Below the pieces are notes generated by a model that ran no database searches, was not told where the DNA came from, and worked only from the letters and a program-made list of their open reading frames with translations. Positions 11,301-23,176 of a stretch of 64,000 bases of DNA are shown here, in pieces (within the stretch, counting starts at the first letter, position 1; each line of letters opens with the position of its first letter). Location: assembly GCA_009809945.1 (NCBI GenBank), contig WTPW01000775.1, positions 133,455-197,454 on the forward strand, given 5' to 3'. Made by a program: the position numbers and the translations under genes. The DNA is from Gigaspora margarita. Taxonomy: Eukaryota > Glomeromycota > Glomeromycetes > Diversisporales > Gigasporaceae.

Positions 11301-11710
11301 ATTTCAATTTACTGTAATGGATTATTTAGTGGATTATTAAACTAAATGCTCTATAGTTATGGCAAAAGCCTTTTTGCAAAGGTAAGAAGTTAAAAGCATA
11401 TAATTTGTGAGCAAGGTTACCTTCTTACTTTTCAGCTTGTGTGTAAAAGTTTCTTGGTTTTCAGGCCTTATCTACTTTTTTAACAAGCATTAACTCACAT
11501 GGATTATTGTGGATTAATTAAACTAGATGTCTTATATTGTCTACTTGCACATTTATTCTTGGATTTCCAATAATGAATTAGAAGAATAAAAAATTCCCAA
11601 AAAATGCTGGCTAAAAGGTGCGCAAGAGCCAATCAAATTTGAGAATTGATGTGTAGATCATTCTAGAACCCGATTTCCTAATTCGATATATCTCCTGACT
11701 GTATAATAAA
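11301..11710. other. AT-rich spacer, no gene seen
   Basis: No open frame and no repeat family was recognised. Confidence 0.4.
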
Positions 11711-11917
11711 GAAATATAAATTTGTCACACCTCATATTTGACCAATCAAATCACTTGATTTTGTAGACAAAAAATTTTTTATAAAACTAACATTTTACTT
11801 AATAAAGTATAATATATATATATAATAGCACACCATATATAAGAACAAACAAAAATTTCAAAAGTTAGCACATAAGGTAAGCATGAGTATTGTAGGGCAG
11901 TACCAATTATGGCACAT

Positions 11918-12045
11918 ATATGATATCTTGTGATCCAATAATTAGCATCAGATGATTTTGCTACTATTTATTCGTTACGATGAGACAAATTGAATGGTGT
12001 AAAATCATCTGATTCTGATTACTGGATCACAAGATATTGATACTT
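11918..12045. repeat. Near-perfect palindrome, GATCCAGTAAT family, copy 1
   Basis: TATCTTGTGATCCAATAATT runs inward and is answered by ATTACTGGATCACAAGATAT; the inner arms CAGATGATTTTG and AAATCATCTGATTC also pair. It would form a hairpin of about 55 bp per arm. Four more members lie in the window. Confidence 0.7.
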
Positions 12046-12429
12046 AAATAAAATAAATAAAATTTTTAATTTTAAGGTTTTAATAAAACCTAATTGTAGT
12101 ATGTTAATAGTGACTTTTTTTTATTTATTAAGAGAATTTTGTTCGTCATTACAAATTCTACCTACCTCTAAATTTCATTAAAATCAGATAATTTTTTATT
12201 AAGTTATTTGTAAAAAGTATACTTGCACTATAATAGGCTCTCTTGGCACAAAAACATATTTTATAAATATAAATTAATAAAAAATTATCTGATTTTTATA
12301 AAAATTTAGTGTAAGTAGAACATATAATGATTAATAAAATTGTCTTATTAATGAAGGATGATTTACTTAATAAAAAATTTACTAACAATGCATTAAAGTT
12401 ATTTTTTTAGTCTTTTAAATTTTAATCTT

Positions 12430-12558
12430 TTATTGCTAGTAAATTGTGGTGTATTGATTAGAATAAAATGATTCTGGTACTATTCAACTCATCTCACTGA
12501 GATGATTCGATGATACCAAAATCATTCAATTCTGATTGCTAGATCACAAGATATCACA
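12430..12558. repeat. Palindrome, GATCCAGTAAT family, copy 2
   Basis: The left arm TTGATTAGAATAAAATGATT and the right arm CATTCAATTCTGATTGCTAG-ATCACAAGATATC are mirror images around a CTCATCTCACTGAGATGA centre. Confidence 0.6.
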
Positions 12559-12629
12559 TGTGTGCTATAATTAGTACATGTATAATAATTTGTTAATTTT
12601 TTAGCTTTTATTTTAATTTGCAATATGTG

Positions 12630-12740
12630 TAATCTAGTGATTAGAATCAAATGATTTTGGTATCATTCAATTCATCTCAATGTGACCAATTAAATAATAG
12701 CAAAAGCATTTGTTTCTGACCATTAGATCATGTGATAATA
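12630..12740. repeat. Palindrome, GATCCAGTAAT family, copy 3 (diverged)
   Basis: The left arm CTAGTGATTAGAATCAAATG faces GCATTTGTTTCTGACCATTA followed by GATCATGTGATA. It is more decayed than copies 1 and 2. Confidence 0.5.
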
Positions 12741-12883
12741 GCTGTTAAAGATATCTATACCATAATACCTATACTTACCTTATAAACCATTTTTTTACTA
12801 AACCAGTCTATCTTTTTAATTTAGAAAAAGTTATTTATTGTAAAATTTGCATATAATACTTAAAACATAAATATAAATTAAAA

Positions 12884-13947
12884 TTTTTTTTCTAACTTTG
12901 GCAGTCCTGCTGAGACTTTATTAGAATTAATTCATATTACATTATATTTGTAAATGAGGATACAACTAGCCACACATGCACTTTTGGTGCCTAGTTTAAG
13001 TAGTCCGCCTGAAGGTTCTACACTAGCTGTTATACCTACAACCCAACTATAGAAGTTGCCTATTTAAACTCTCTGATTGTCTAATACAACCTAATATTAC
13101 TTTCTATATAGTCTGATCTTACTTCATTTCCTCTAGGGAAATCAAGTGCAACATGCCACACTAGCCTCATCTAGGTTTCAAGCCTAGGGCTGTCTAGACC
13201 TTGACCATTGAATAGCCATGTCCTATTTCATAGTCATTCATAGATTTTTAGTACTGACGCATCTGCATTATACCAACAGGACCCCAAACATCTCTCATAT
13301 AGATCATAACTGGATTTTGGCCAATTTTGGTCTAATTTGCTAAAAATGACAAAATCTATTTACTTTAATAACTTCTAATCCAGTAATCAGAATTGAATAA
13401 ACTTTTTTTGTTAGATGCGCCTCACTGAGAGCTTCATTTTAAAAAAAGTTCATTCAAATTGGACCACCCGATGCCAAGATAATTTCCAACAATTGTTTTT
13501 TGCTTCTTAAATTTTAGGTGTTTTCACTAAAAAATTTCAAGTATGACTTCTATACTAGATGTTTGGGGTCCTATACTGACACTTGCAGTCCAGTAACTCC
13601 AAACTGCTAGGTACCTCCCTTGCCCTTATAAGGTTCGTTCAGATCCTGGACTGACCTTATTTAAAGTAGTACTGTCAGAGATCCTAATCTATCTCCTTAT
13701 TCGGGACTTCCCAAATGGGTTTCCATTTTTCCAGCCCCATGGATTTTTGGTATAACAAATACCATTGCACCCAAGAGCTCCTATTCAAGATAGTGGAACC
13801 AAGGTTACAGGTTTCTCACCCAACTAATATAAGCTACGGTTACTATAATACAGGCCTAATTTTTGTTATCATCATTAGTAGAATTTGAACTTTTGACCTG
13901 CTGCTTGGGGGTGACAATCTGGCTACTTCTCTAGATTGTCACATCTG
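12884..13947 (-). mobile_element. SINE-like retroposon with A-tail and 14-bp target duplication
   Basis: A block with distinctly higher GC is flanked by AAATATAAATTAAA (12869-12882) and AAATATAGATTAAA (13948-13961). On the minus strand it ends in an A-run next to the left duplication. The related MULE-like copy near 48985 has AAATATAGATTAAATTAG uninterrupted, which is the empty site. Near its 5' end (about 13885-13935, minus) a B-box-like GTTCAAATT lies 3' of AGTAGCCAGATTG, a weak A box, suggesting RNA polymerase III origin from a tRNA. About 770 bp remain after removing the nested MITE at 13278-13572, which is long for a SINE. No frame is open. Confidence 0.55.
13278..13572. mobile_element. 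hAT-like MITE, AGGACCCC family, copy 1
   Basis: The ends AGGACCCCAAACATCT and its complement are inverted repeats. The flanks ATACCAAC (13270-13277) and ATACTGAC (13573-13580) match at six of eight positions, consistent with an aged 8-bp duplication. The interior TAACTTCTAATCCAGTAATC-AGAATTGAA is shared with the other copies and with the palindrome family. Confidence 0.75.
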
Positions 13948-14311
13948 AAATATAGATTAAATTAGTAAATAAAAAAGTTCTATATGTGTTAACATTGAAA
14001 ATTTTTGTATTTTCTTATAAAACATCTTTTTTTACTAAATAATCTATCTTTGTAACTTAGAAAAAGTTGTTTAGAATAAAATTTTACTTTATATGTCTTG
14101 TTATTACTTATTTATTTTTATATTTTATTAGTAAAATTTTTAGTAATTTAGAAAAGGTTGTTCAGAATAAAATTTTACACTATATGTCTTGTTATCACTT
14201 ATTTATTTTTATATTTTACTAGTAAAATTTTTAGTTTTTTAAAAAATTTTTTGTCTACAAAATCGAGTGATTTGATTGGTCAAATCATGAGTGTGACATA
14301 TTTCAATTCCC

Positions 14312-14456
14312 TATTAATAAATGACAAGTGACAATGAAATCATCATATTAGAAATTGAAAGTCATACAATTCTTTTACAAATAAAAATCATTACTCCTTT
14401 TAAAGTAGGATTTTTAAAAAAATTAGCATAAGGACATCAAAAAAAGTGGTAATTAA
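14312..14456. other. AT-rich spacer
   Basis: Nothing recognised. Confidence 0.4.
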
Positions 14457-15320
14457 TATGCACTGTTTTGCAATTTAGGTTAATTTTAAATTAATTATGA
14501 CATTCTTAAATTTTCACTAATTAATTCAATTAGCAAAAAGGTGTGTCCTCTGCAAATCATGATATCATATAAAATTACAAGAAATCTGCTGATTTTTTGA
14601 TTTTTGAAGAACTTTAAAGATTTTAGATAAAATATAGACAATATTGATTGAAAATGATGATCAATAGTAAATTAAAATCTCAAAAATTGTTCTCATGAAA
14701 TTATCAGATTACACCTTTTTGCAAACCACTATAATGATAATATGCATTACAAAAATTTGTATGCAGTATTGGTTGCAATAGTAGTTGATGATGTCATTTA
14801 TGAATAGAGTGTTTTAAAAGCACATTAGCCCTGAAAATTATTGAAATTGTCAATTTGGGTGTTAATTCAAGTGAAAACTGACATTATACTTTACAAGAAA
14901 AAGAGGAGTGATAGGTACAAAAGAATTTACTATGTATGTACAAGATGTGAATACATTCTATGTGGTAATATAAAATTTTTAATCATGCGAACTTTTTACT
15001 GTTGTGCTTTTTTTATTGATTATATGATTTTTTTTTATTTATTTAAATATTTAGAGCAGTTTTTTAATATAGTTGTAATTTACACAAATTTACATTTTTT
15101 ATTTTTTTTTTAATTCTTTTAAATAAATTATTATATAAATTTTTATCACTTTATTTATCCAAAGGAGTGTTTACAATATAAGTAATATTATTAATTGCTA
15201 TATAATTTTTATCATTTTGGTGATATAATTTTATCTTTTTTATTTCACTGATTAAGAAATAAAGTTTGTCATTTCTTAGGTTAATTTGAAATCAACCTAA
15301 ATTGTGAAATAATGCAGAAC
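14457..15320. repeat. Possible inverted-repeat element with nested TIR pair
   Basis: GCAATTTAGGTTAATTTTAA near the left end is answered by TTAGGTTAATTTGAAATCAA followed by CCTAAATTGTG near 15275-15310. Inside, AGCAAAAAGGTGTGT (14534) and ACACCTTTTTGCAAA (14711) form another inverted pair about 200 bp apart. A 90-residue open frame (14841-15113) with a Lys/Arg-Tyr cluster and two close Cys pairs (VCTRCEYILC) lies in the outer element. It vaguely suggests a zinc-binding transposase remnant but I would not name it. Confidence 0.35.
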
Positions 15321-15865
15321 AAATTAAATTATATTGCAAATATGTTCTAACAATCTTGAACTATACTATAAATAGAAAAAAGAGATAAGTATAGTATCTT
15401 ATAAAACAGAAAAAAATTTAGCACACCAAAAAGTTGAACAGAACTATCCCCTCACATTTCATGTAATCATACTAGTACATACTAGTATAATTTGTTAAGC
15501 TTATCAACATTATTGCGAGATCAGTTGATTTTATTGTGAATCATATAGATTTTTGTTATTTATAATTAGTTTAGTACTTGGTTGAGGCTTATTGTTTAAG
15601 GGTGCAGTTTTGTTTGTTGTAATGTCATATAATTTTAGCAAATTTAGGTTTCTATAAATATCAGTAAATAGGATATATTAAAGTATGGCATAGTGCATGA
15701 ATAGGTGGCTGTGTGCATGCAGATATTAAGAAATGAAGTTATATTTGGTTTTGCTATCGTTTGTCTTGGTAAAGGCTAACTCTATTTCCTATTTGCCCTT
15801 CTTATTTTAAGTGAACTGCAAGTATTAGTTACAACTATAGTAGATATTTATAGTCTGTTTTTTGG
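15321..15865. other. AT-rich spacer, no gene seen
   Basis: Only short open frames, with no recognisable repeat apart from a small ACTAGTA repetition near 15470-15490. Confidence 0.4.
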
Positions 15866-16710
15866 GTTTTACAGCTAATAGCAGTAAAAGGACCATTAGT
15901 AGCAGCAACTCTTATTAGTGACTAATTAAACTTCGCAGCTGCAGTAGTAGTGCAAGGACCTTATTATTGAATAGTTAGGCTCTATAGCTACAATAGCAGT
16001 GCAATAACCTTATTAGTGAATAGTTAGACTCTGCAGTAGTACAAGAACTTTGTTAGTAAATATTTAGGCTCCAGAGCTGCAGTGGAAGTACAAGGACCTT
16101 ACTTATTAGTGAATATTTAGGCTCTGTGAATGCAGTAGCAGTACAAGGACCTTATTAGTAAATATTTAGGTTTCATAGCTGCAGTGGCAGTACAAGGACC
16201 TTATTAGTAATTAGTTAGGATCTATGACTGTAGTGGCAGTGTAAGAACCTTATTAGTAAATATTTGGGTTCCACAGCTGCAGTGGTACAAGGACTTTATT
16301 AGTAAATAGTTAGGCCCTACAGGACCCTGAATATCTCTTATAAAGGTCATAACTTGATTTTGGCCAATTTTGGCCTAATTCGCTAAAAATGACAAAATCT
16401 ATTTACTTTAATAACTTCTGATCCAGTAATCAGAATTGAATAAACTTTTTTTGTTAGATTCGCCTCACTGAGAGCTTCATTTTAAAAAAAGTCATTCAAA
16501 TTGGACTACTGGATGCCAAGATAATTGCCAAAAACTGTTTTTTGCTTCTCAAATTTTAGGTGTTTTCACTAAAAAATTTCAAGTATGACCTCTATACTAG
16601 ATGTTCAGTGTTCTGGCTCTACAGCTGCAGTGGCAGTACAAAGACCTTATTAGTGAACAGTAAGGCTCCATAGCTGCAGTGGCAGTGCAAGTAACTGAAA
16701 TAGATACTGC
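15866..16710. repeat. Minisatellite, unit about 55-62 bp, more than ten copies
   Basis: The consensus is AGCTGCAGTGGCAGTACAAG followed by GACCTTATTAGTAAATAGTT and AGGCTCTAC. Units are imperfect, differing by substitutions and small indels. CTGCAGT and ACCTTATTAGT recur throughout. The array is split by the MITE at 16321-16614, after which two more units follow. The array is GC-richer than its surroundings. Confidence 0.8.
16321..16614. mobile_element. hAT-like MITE, AGGACCCC family, copy 2 (inside minisatellite)
   Basis: It begins AGGACCCTGAATATCT and ends ATGTTCAGTGTTCT. Flanks GGCCCTAC (16313-16320) and GGCTCTAC (16615-16622) are an 8-bp duplication with one change, and the site is a normal minisatellite unit sequence. 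The interior is nearly the same as copy 1. Confidence 0.8.
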
Positions 16711-16753
16711 AAGATGATGCCCTGATTCTCTTTTTAGCTATATACATATATTA

Positions 16754-17070
16754 CCGTATGTGTCCGAAAATAAGCTACCTTTTTTGGCCAAAAAATTACA
16801 CGAAAAAACGTGGGGTAGCTTATTTTCGAAATATAGCATTTTTCGAAAAAATTGAAAACGTACTAATAAAAAGTTGCCCAAATGCCACCAAATTTTTACT
16901 CTCGGTGTATTCTGATGTCCTGAACAAGTTTACTTAATGGCACTTTTGAGGTTTACTTAGTAAAATTTAGACTTTTATATGTAGCAACTGCTAACGGGTT
17001 TTTTAAGATTTTTGAAAAAAATCAGGGGGTAGCTTATTTTAGGTAGTAGCTTATTTTCGGACATATACGG
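16754..17070. mobile_element. Tc1/mariner-like MITE, CCGTATGTGTCCG family
   Basis: Inverted ends CCGTATGTGTCCGAAAATAA and, complemented, CCGTATATGTCCGAAAATAA are flanked by TA on both sides (16752-16753 and 17071-17072). An internal copy of GGGGTAGCTTATTTTCG lies near the left end and GGGGGTAGCTTATTTTAGG near the right. No transposase. Confidence 0.75.
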
Positions 17071-17159
17071 TAGCTATCTTGTCTATATTGTGGTTTCATG
17101 TAGTAGGCAGAGTGTAGTGGAACTTTGGGGTTTAGGAAATTTGGGAACCAAAAAGTTAG

Positions 17160-17310
17160 CAGTTTATGTGTCTGATAGGTTGGGAGAATAATTGGTACAG
17201 GTTTAGACAATTTTTCATAGACTAGAGACTTTGTCATAGGTATTAAGGTTCAAGTTATAATGCTAGAGCTTGTTTGGATAGTGAACCTATTCTCTATGTT
17301 TTTTTCATAT
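17160..17310. repeat. Dispersed repeat, GAGCTTGTTTGGATAG family, intact site copy
   Basis: The run TTGGTACAGGTTTAGACAAT to GAGCTTGTTTGGATAGTGAA, then CCTATTCTCTATG, aligns with 23940-24240 but lacks the 176-bp insertion found there. Confidence 0.6.
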
Positions 17311-17639
17311 ATAGAAATAAATAGCTGATTGAGCAATAATAATTATAAATAAATCTATATTAGATTTATTGTATACAACTATATAATATACACCTTTAGC
17401 ATTTCACGATGGAAATAAACCTGTGAAAATGTGCAGGCCACAAAGCAATCTGAAAATGCTTATTAAAACAGAAAAGAAAAGATTTATAATCATGCTATCC
17501 AACCAAAAATGAGATTTTGCAGATACACATTATTGAAGATGGCTGTAAACCCTATACTTCATTTCACTTCTGTGAACTCTGTTCCTGGTATTTTAAAAAT
17601 CTATATATTTATATATAATTTTACAAAAACTTGGATATT

Positions 17640-17920
17640 ATGACCCAGTGATCTAATCTGGATAATTTTGTACATTTGATTTGTCTCTATGAAATGAATC
17701 CAATAGTACCAAAATCATTTTATTTGGATCACTGGATCAAGAGTTATTTACAATAAATTATTAATTTTATAAAAAAAGATAATAACCAATAGTATTTTGT
17801 TAATTAAATTTGATCTAGTAATTCAAATCAAATAATTTCAGTAACAATTGAATTCTCTTTTAGAGATGATTCGATAGTACCAAAATCATCCAATTGGACC
17901 TCTAGATCAAGTTTTAGACA
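17640..17920. repeat. Two palindromes, GATCCAGTAAT family, copies 4 and 5
   Basis: At 17640-17755, CCCAGTGATCTAATCTGGAT faces ATTTGGATCACTGGATCAAG. At 17813-17915, GATCTAGTAATTCAAATCAA faces CAATTGGACCTCTAGATCAA. Both centre on the same ATGATTCGATAGTACC-like sequence as the 12-kb members. Confidence 0.6.
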
Positions 17921-17967
17921 AATTTTTATAAAAAATTTATGTTATATTTTTTTGACCCCCCTACTTA

Positions 17968-18012
17968 TTGGAAAAAACATTATATTTTGGAGGATCCAAA
18001 TATAATGTTATT
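17968..18012. repeat. Perfect short hairpin
   Basis: AACATTATATTTTGGA is followed at once by its reverse complement as TCCAAATATAATGTT, with a GGA loop: a 15-bp perfect stem. Confidence 0.7.
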
Positions 18013-20325
18013 TAAGAATGCCCCTTACTATCACTGCTATTATATCAATATATAGAATATGTTTTGTGTCTATAAAACAGTTGTAAACTATTTTTTGATA
18101 TATTATTTTTTTAATATTGAATTTGAATAAAGAGCTGATTCTTTTATTAGTACAGGAACTTCAAACTACTAATTAATTTCATAACAAAAGTCTCAAACCC
18201 AATTGTGATTAATACAATTCAGTGCCATTATTTTTTTAATAATCCATGCAATAAGCTAAGAAGTAATATGAATTTGCTAATTTTTAGAAAGACACAAAGT
18301 GTTTCTATTTGCTTTTGTAATACTATTTTGATTGTTTTTTGAGTAGTTGATATTGAAATTGTAGTTAATAATGTAGATAGCTGTGCTTCTATTTTTGTTT
18401 TTAAATATTTGCTGCTCAGTGCATAGATATAATATTAGTTGTTGTTTTGGGCATAAATACTGTTGGGCACTATTCAAAAGTACTATTATCTTTATCTATA
18501 TAAATATCACAATCTTTAACCTTGGCTATTTTATTACAGTGAGTTTATTTGCATACCAAACTGCTACCAGGCTTGCTATTTTTTGTATATTTGGTTTCAA
18601 ATTTTTTTTTTTTGTAAAACTTTTGCTAGAAGTAAAATAAAATGCAATGGACAAAATTTTGGTTGTGTTATCCTCTTTATCTTTAGTGTGATCACTATCT
18701 ACATTATAATTATCATTTTTATTATAATTTTATTAGTATTATTTTGTTATTATTTTCATTTTCAAAATTATTGTTTTTTTGTACTTGAAATTATAGGCTT
18801 ATTATACATCTTTAAGAAACAGATTATATCAAAGCTTATAATTGTATAACTTGGTTTTTGATATTATGTAATAGTGCGAGTTTTAAGTAAAATTGCAATT
18901 ACTTATACTGATACAAAATTATATACTTTGTTATAACAATTAAGTTACTTATTATTACTCAAAGTTATAGTTCTTTGGGTCAAAGAGCATGCTTATTTTA
19001 AAAAAACTAAGAAGAAAAAAATTTCTTATATTTTAAATCACTGTGAAAATGCTATTATGCACTTTATTATTTGAAGTTAGTATTAATAATTGAACTGATT
19101 AAACCCAGTAATGATATAGCTTTATTAAAATTGGGTTTATGTTCAATTCTAATTGAAATTATGTTAGTTTAATTGAAAATATCTTGGGGTAAAAAAATTC
19201 ACATTAAATAAAATTTCTTTATATCAAACTTTTAATATTTTCTATTTAATTCTGCTCAGAAAAATTATGTGCTAGTATATATATATTGTCAATAAATATT
19301 CATATGATTACACAATCTTTGCACATAATTACCCAAGAATTTCAGATTAGAATGCATCAATTAATATTGATTTATTATTATTGTTAGTAAAATAAAAAAG
19401 TATCATGTATACATGCTATGGTTTTTGAAATAAAATTGTATTATTTTTGAAATAACTCAAAATTTCATATCAAATCAATACTAAAATACTTTTAGCAATG
19501 CTAAAATAGCCTCTATAGCATGACATACATAGCTGTTAGTAGCTGATATTAGATTTGTATATTATTTTTGAGGATAAAGTAAAGATAGGCTTCACAAAAT
19601 TGCTTGTATACTATTATATTAGATTAGTTCTGTTATAATTAATATATGACCATGCTAATAATTTTCCTGATTAAGGAAACTAATTATGTGTATATGCATA
19701 TTAAATATTAAGATTAATTATATAATCAATTCTGCATGTCATAAATTGAACTTATAAATATTTCTATACTATATATGGGAGGTATTATCAAGAAATATTA
19801 AAATGCTTATCTGATTGTGTTTATTGAATATTAATAAAATTAAGAAATATTTTTTATCTTGGTAAATTTTATTTTATATATTTTTAATTGGTTATATCAA
19901 TAAAATCATTTTTTTTATTTGTATGATCCAGTATGAAAAGGCTTATACCTCAAAAATTTATTTGATTTTTGTACTTAATTAGCTTTATAAATTATAATTA
20001 AATATTTTTGACTTTTTTTATATAAAATAAGATAGGTTATAATTTATCTTTTTATATAATTTTTATTGTTATTTTAACAATTCATTATATATAATTTTTT
20101 GAATTGAATAAAAAAAAAGTTTTTTTATGAAAAAAATCTATTTAAAACATTTTTGCAAAAAGTATAAGGTTTTATATATTGTATTATACAAGTGCATTAA
20201 TGTGATATAATGAAATATGGTTCGAATTTTGTTAAAATTGGATTATTAATTGTTAAAAATTAGTCATTAAAGTTAAGCAATTGCATTTTTATTACTATAT
20301 AAAATATATAAAATACTACTAAATT
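18013..20325. other. AT-rich stretch without recognisable gene
   Basis: Several open frames of 60-90 codons occur (for example 18383-18640 and 18583-18849), but they are Phe/Ile/Leu-rich low-complexity translations on overlapping strands, as expected by chance at this base composition. No repeat family was identified. Confidence 0.45.
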
Positions 20326-20686
20326 TAGAGCATCATTGGCCAAAGATGTTTAACAATAATATTTTGGACCTAAAAGCCAATTAAAATACAAAATAATCTC
20401 ATGTTAGCCATTTTTATGTAGCATGAAGGATGATTATCATGAATCAGTCTAACAAAACAAAAACAACAACAAAAAGTATAAAAAAGTAAAAAATGTGAAA
20501 TAAATCAAAAATGGCTATCTAAACCTATTTTGTGGCACTAATTAAAAGTGTCAAAAAGGTGATTTTGCTTATATAACTTGCTTTTGCTCTAACTCTATAT
20601 GACTCTAACTCTAATTAAGTTATATGATTGAATATAGCTTTGGGCAAAAGATATATAAGCTAAACATCTTTGACCAGAGATCCCTA
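20326..20686. mobile_element. hAT-like MITE, CCAAAGATGTTTA family
   Basis: Ends TAGAGCATCATTGGCCAAAG-ATGTTTA and, complemented, TAGGGATCTCTGGTCAAAGA-TGTTTA pair over about 27 bp. The terminal TAGRG is hAT-like. The interior segment GGCTATCTAAACC..CACTAATTAAAAGTGTC recurs at 33763-33825. Flanking 8-mers do not match clearly. Confidence 0.55.
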
Positions 20687-22588
20687 AAATGGTTTTTATA
20701 TTTATATAGTAAATTTTAAAATAAATTTTTTACAAAAATTAGATAAATAAAATTTTTTATATTATCAAGTAAGTTATTAAAATAATTATATTTTAATTAA
20801 TCTGCATATTAATCACTTTTAATAAATTAAAAATATTAAAAGTTATTTTGTAAAAACAAAAATTTACTAATAACTATTTGAGGTACAAACCTTTTTGCAC
20901 TGGACCATAATTTTTAATAAACTTTGATTGGTTATTATAATTTTAATATAGTTTAATATTATATTAACTAAGCTAATTTTTTAAGAAATTACTGACTAAG
21001 CTGGCTAAGTTAATAAAATTAACCAATGCAAAATCAACTGTAAACACTACAAAAAAGGTCCATTGATAATTTAAAAGTACTAGTATAAAAGTTTTTAGTA
21101 GTGTACTAAATAATTATAAAAATTGTTCATAAACCTTCTTTAGTGCAAATCCAAATACTTTGGAAACAACTTGCTTATATATTAGATGTTTTGAGTATAA
21201 TAGACTCAAGCTATTTTCTAGAACATCTTGGTTTTATTTCATGGTACTAGTTCTCTAATACCAAAGAAATTCTCTTATAAACAATATAAAGATTATCTAT
21301 ATTATTTATATAAAAGTCAAAAAAATTAAAGGCTTAGAAAACTGTTGCTAAAAAAAGAAAAAAATATGCCAAGAGAGACCTAAAATGCCTAAAGGATTTG
21401 GAAGAAAATAAAAAAATTATCTTAATATAGATAATAGTCTATCCATAAACTTATATAATATATAGTTAACACACTTGCATTTAAAGAGAACTTGCAATTA
21501 AAAAATAAATTAATATATAATTAATTCTCTCTAAATGCAAGTTTATAAATTAAAAAATATCTTGCATTTAGAAAAAATCTTCTAATTAAATAAATCAATT
21601 TAATTGGTTAATAAACTAGCAAAAAAAAACATGCACTTATAAAATAGAGAACTTGCTCTTATTATATAAGTTTCAACTTGGGCCAATTTATTTTATTGTA
21701 CTTAAAGAGAACTTGCATTTAGAGAATGTATACTTAGAGGAGTTAAATATTAGCCATGTATTCTGTAAATACATAATAAATTAATAGCTTTTTATTATAA
21801 TTTTTTACTAGTTCTTTCTAGTTTTATTGTCAAAGTCAAATTTTATTTTGGAGTTTATAATCGTATACTAGCTTATAAAAGTGTATTTTATTTTTTTTTA
21901 AAAAACTAGCATATATAGTTATCTATCATATCTTTCCAATATGCCAATTATACAAAAGATTTTATGACTTGAAAAACACTATTTTTATTGCATTTATTGA
22001 AGCTGGTTCATAATTAGTTATAATAACCTGGGCCTAATATTGATAGATGACATACTTAACTTAGTTAACCATTTAGGCAATTAGGTATCTAAATATATTT
22101 TGATATGGTATTATTTTTTTTTGAAATATCAAAAGTCTAAATTTGACTAAATGTCTAAATAGTCAACTAAATAAATACTATGTGACTAAATGTCTAAATA
22201 GTTGGTAAATAAAATACTATATGAAGGCTATAAATTGATTCTTAATTGTTAATCAAAATAGAGTTGATTTTTATTTTTGGAAAAATGATTTAATGATTTC
22301 TACAAATGATTTTATATTTTAAAAATAATTTTAGATTTTAGAATCAATCTTAAAGCATGTAATTATTTTATACTAAATATTTAAGTATAAATATTTTTTT
22401 GCTTTTGAATACATATATGAAAAAATGTAATGGATGTGTTTATTATTATTAAAAACTATAAGACACATGATATAATAAAAACTTAAGCCTATAGATTGTA
22501 TTTAGCTATTTTATAGGCTGTTTTTATTTAATATTTAGGACTGTATTTATGATAATTTTATACAAATAAAAAAGAATTTTACTAACTA
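20687..22588. other. AT-rich stretch with a repeated CTTGCATTTA word
   Basis: No gene seen. Between 21470 and 21740 the motif (AGAGAA)CTTGCATTTA occurs five times in both orientations (about 21475, 21494, 21532, 21567 and 21712). Confidence 0.4.
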
Positions 22589-22891
22589 TAACCGGCAGTG
22601 ATCATCACCGGTGTGTAATTAGCCAATAAATTTGGAGGATCAGGTGTAATGTGCAAATCAGTTTGTGTAACAAAAATAAAGATTTTTTTGAAAAAATGCT
22701 AATATCTCAAGAATTCGTCTATGAAACTACCTTCGACATTCTAGCAAAAAAAATTCCTTGCTAAATTTTTTATATATAAAACACCCTGCTAAAATCCCAG
22801 GCCTCGCCCTAACCCTAAAGTAAATGAAATAAATTTTTTTTGTTTTATCGTTATTGGCTAATTACACACTGGTGATGATCACAGCCAGTTA
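22589..22891. mobile_element. MITE with long inverted ends, GTGTGTAATTAGCCAATAA family
   Basis: Left TAACCGGCAGTGATCATCAC then CGGTGTGTAATTAGCCAATA; the complement of the right end reads TAACTGGCTGTGATCATCAC then CAGTGTGTAATTAGCCAATA. The ~40-bp arms are almost identical, so it is a fairly recent element. The core GCAAAAAAAATTCCTTGCTA and CCCTAACCCTAAAG is shared with the elements at 23177, 36306 and 42430. Confidence 0.7.
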
Positions 22892-23176
22892 TTTGTAGTT
22901 AAATTCAATAAAAAATATATATTATAAATAAGTCATAGCAAAATTTATTATTGGAAAGGCTATATTCTGATACGAGTAATTTGAAAGAACATTATTAAAT
23001 TCTAATTTAGTAGAAAAATTAATGTTTTTAAAAAAGAAATAAGAATTTTATAAATTTTCAATGTAAAACAAATTGGGATTAACTACAAATATAGTAAATA
23101 TAATTTTATTTTATTTATAAAATATTATAATAAAAAAATTTATTTTTATAAAATGATAATAATTTATGAGTTTTAC

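Larger units (their letters stand above)
11711..14311. mobile_element. MULE-like shell element with nested insertions
   Basis: The left end, AAATTTGTCACACC followed by ACCAATCAAATCA, and the complement of the right end, GGGAATTGAAATATGTCACA, are long inverted repeats extending through ATTTTGTAGACAAAAAATTT. The flanks TATAATAAA (left) and TATTAATAAA (right) look like a decayed 9-10 bp target duplication. A shorter relative is at 48636-49399. The interior contains three palindromes, a SINE-like insertion (12884-13947) and, inside that, a hAT-like MITE. No transposase frame was seen, so it is non-autonomous. Confidence 0.55.

Noticed and set aside
14841..15113. 90-codon frame with two Cys pairs, perhaps a transposase zinc finger
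   Set aside because: Only one weak Cys cluster followed by a Phe/Tyr-rich low-complexity tail; not enough to call a gene.
18277..18849. Several overlapping open frames on both strands
   Set aside because: Low-complexity Ile/Phe/Tyr sequences expected by chance at this AT content; no motif.
22800..22822. CCCTAACCCTAAAG (and CCTAACCCTAACC near 30250) as telomeric repeats
   Set aside because: Only one to two units, inside MITE interiors and shared between copies; not a telomere.
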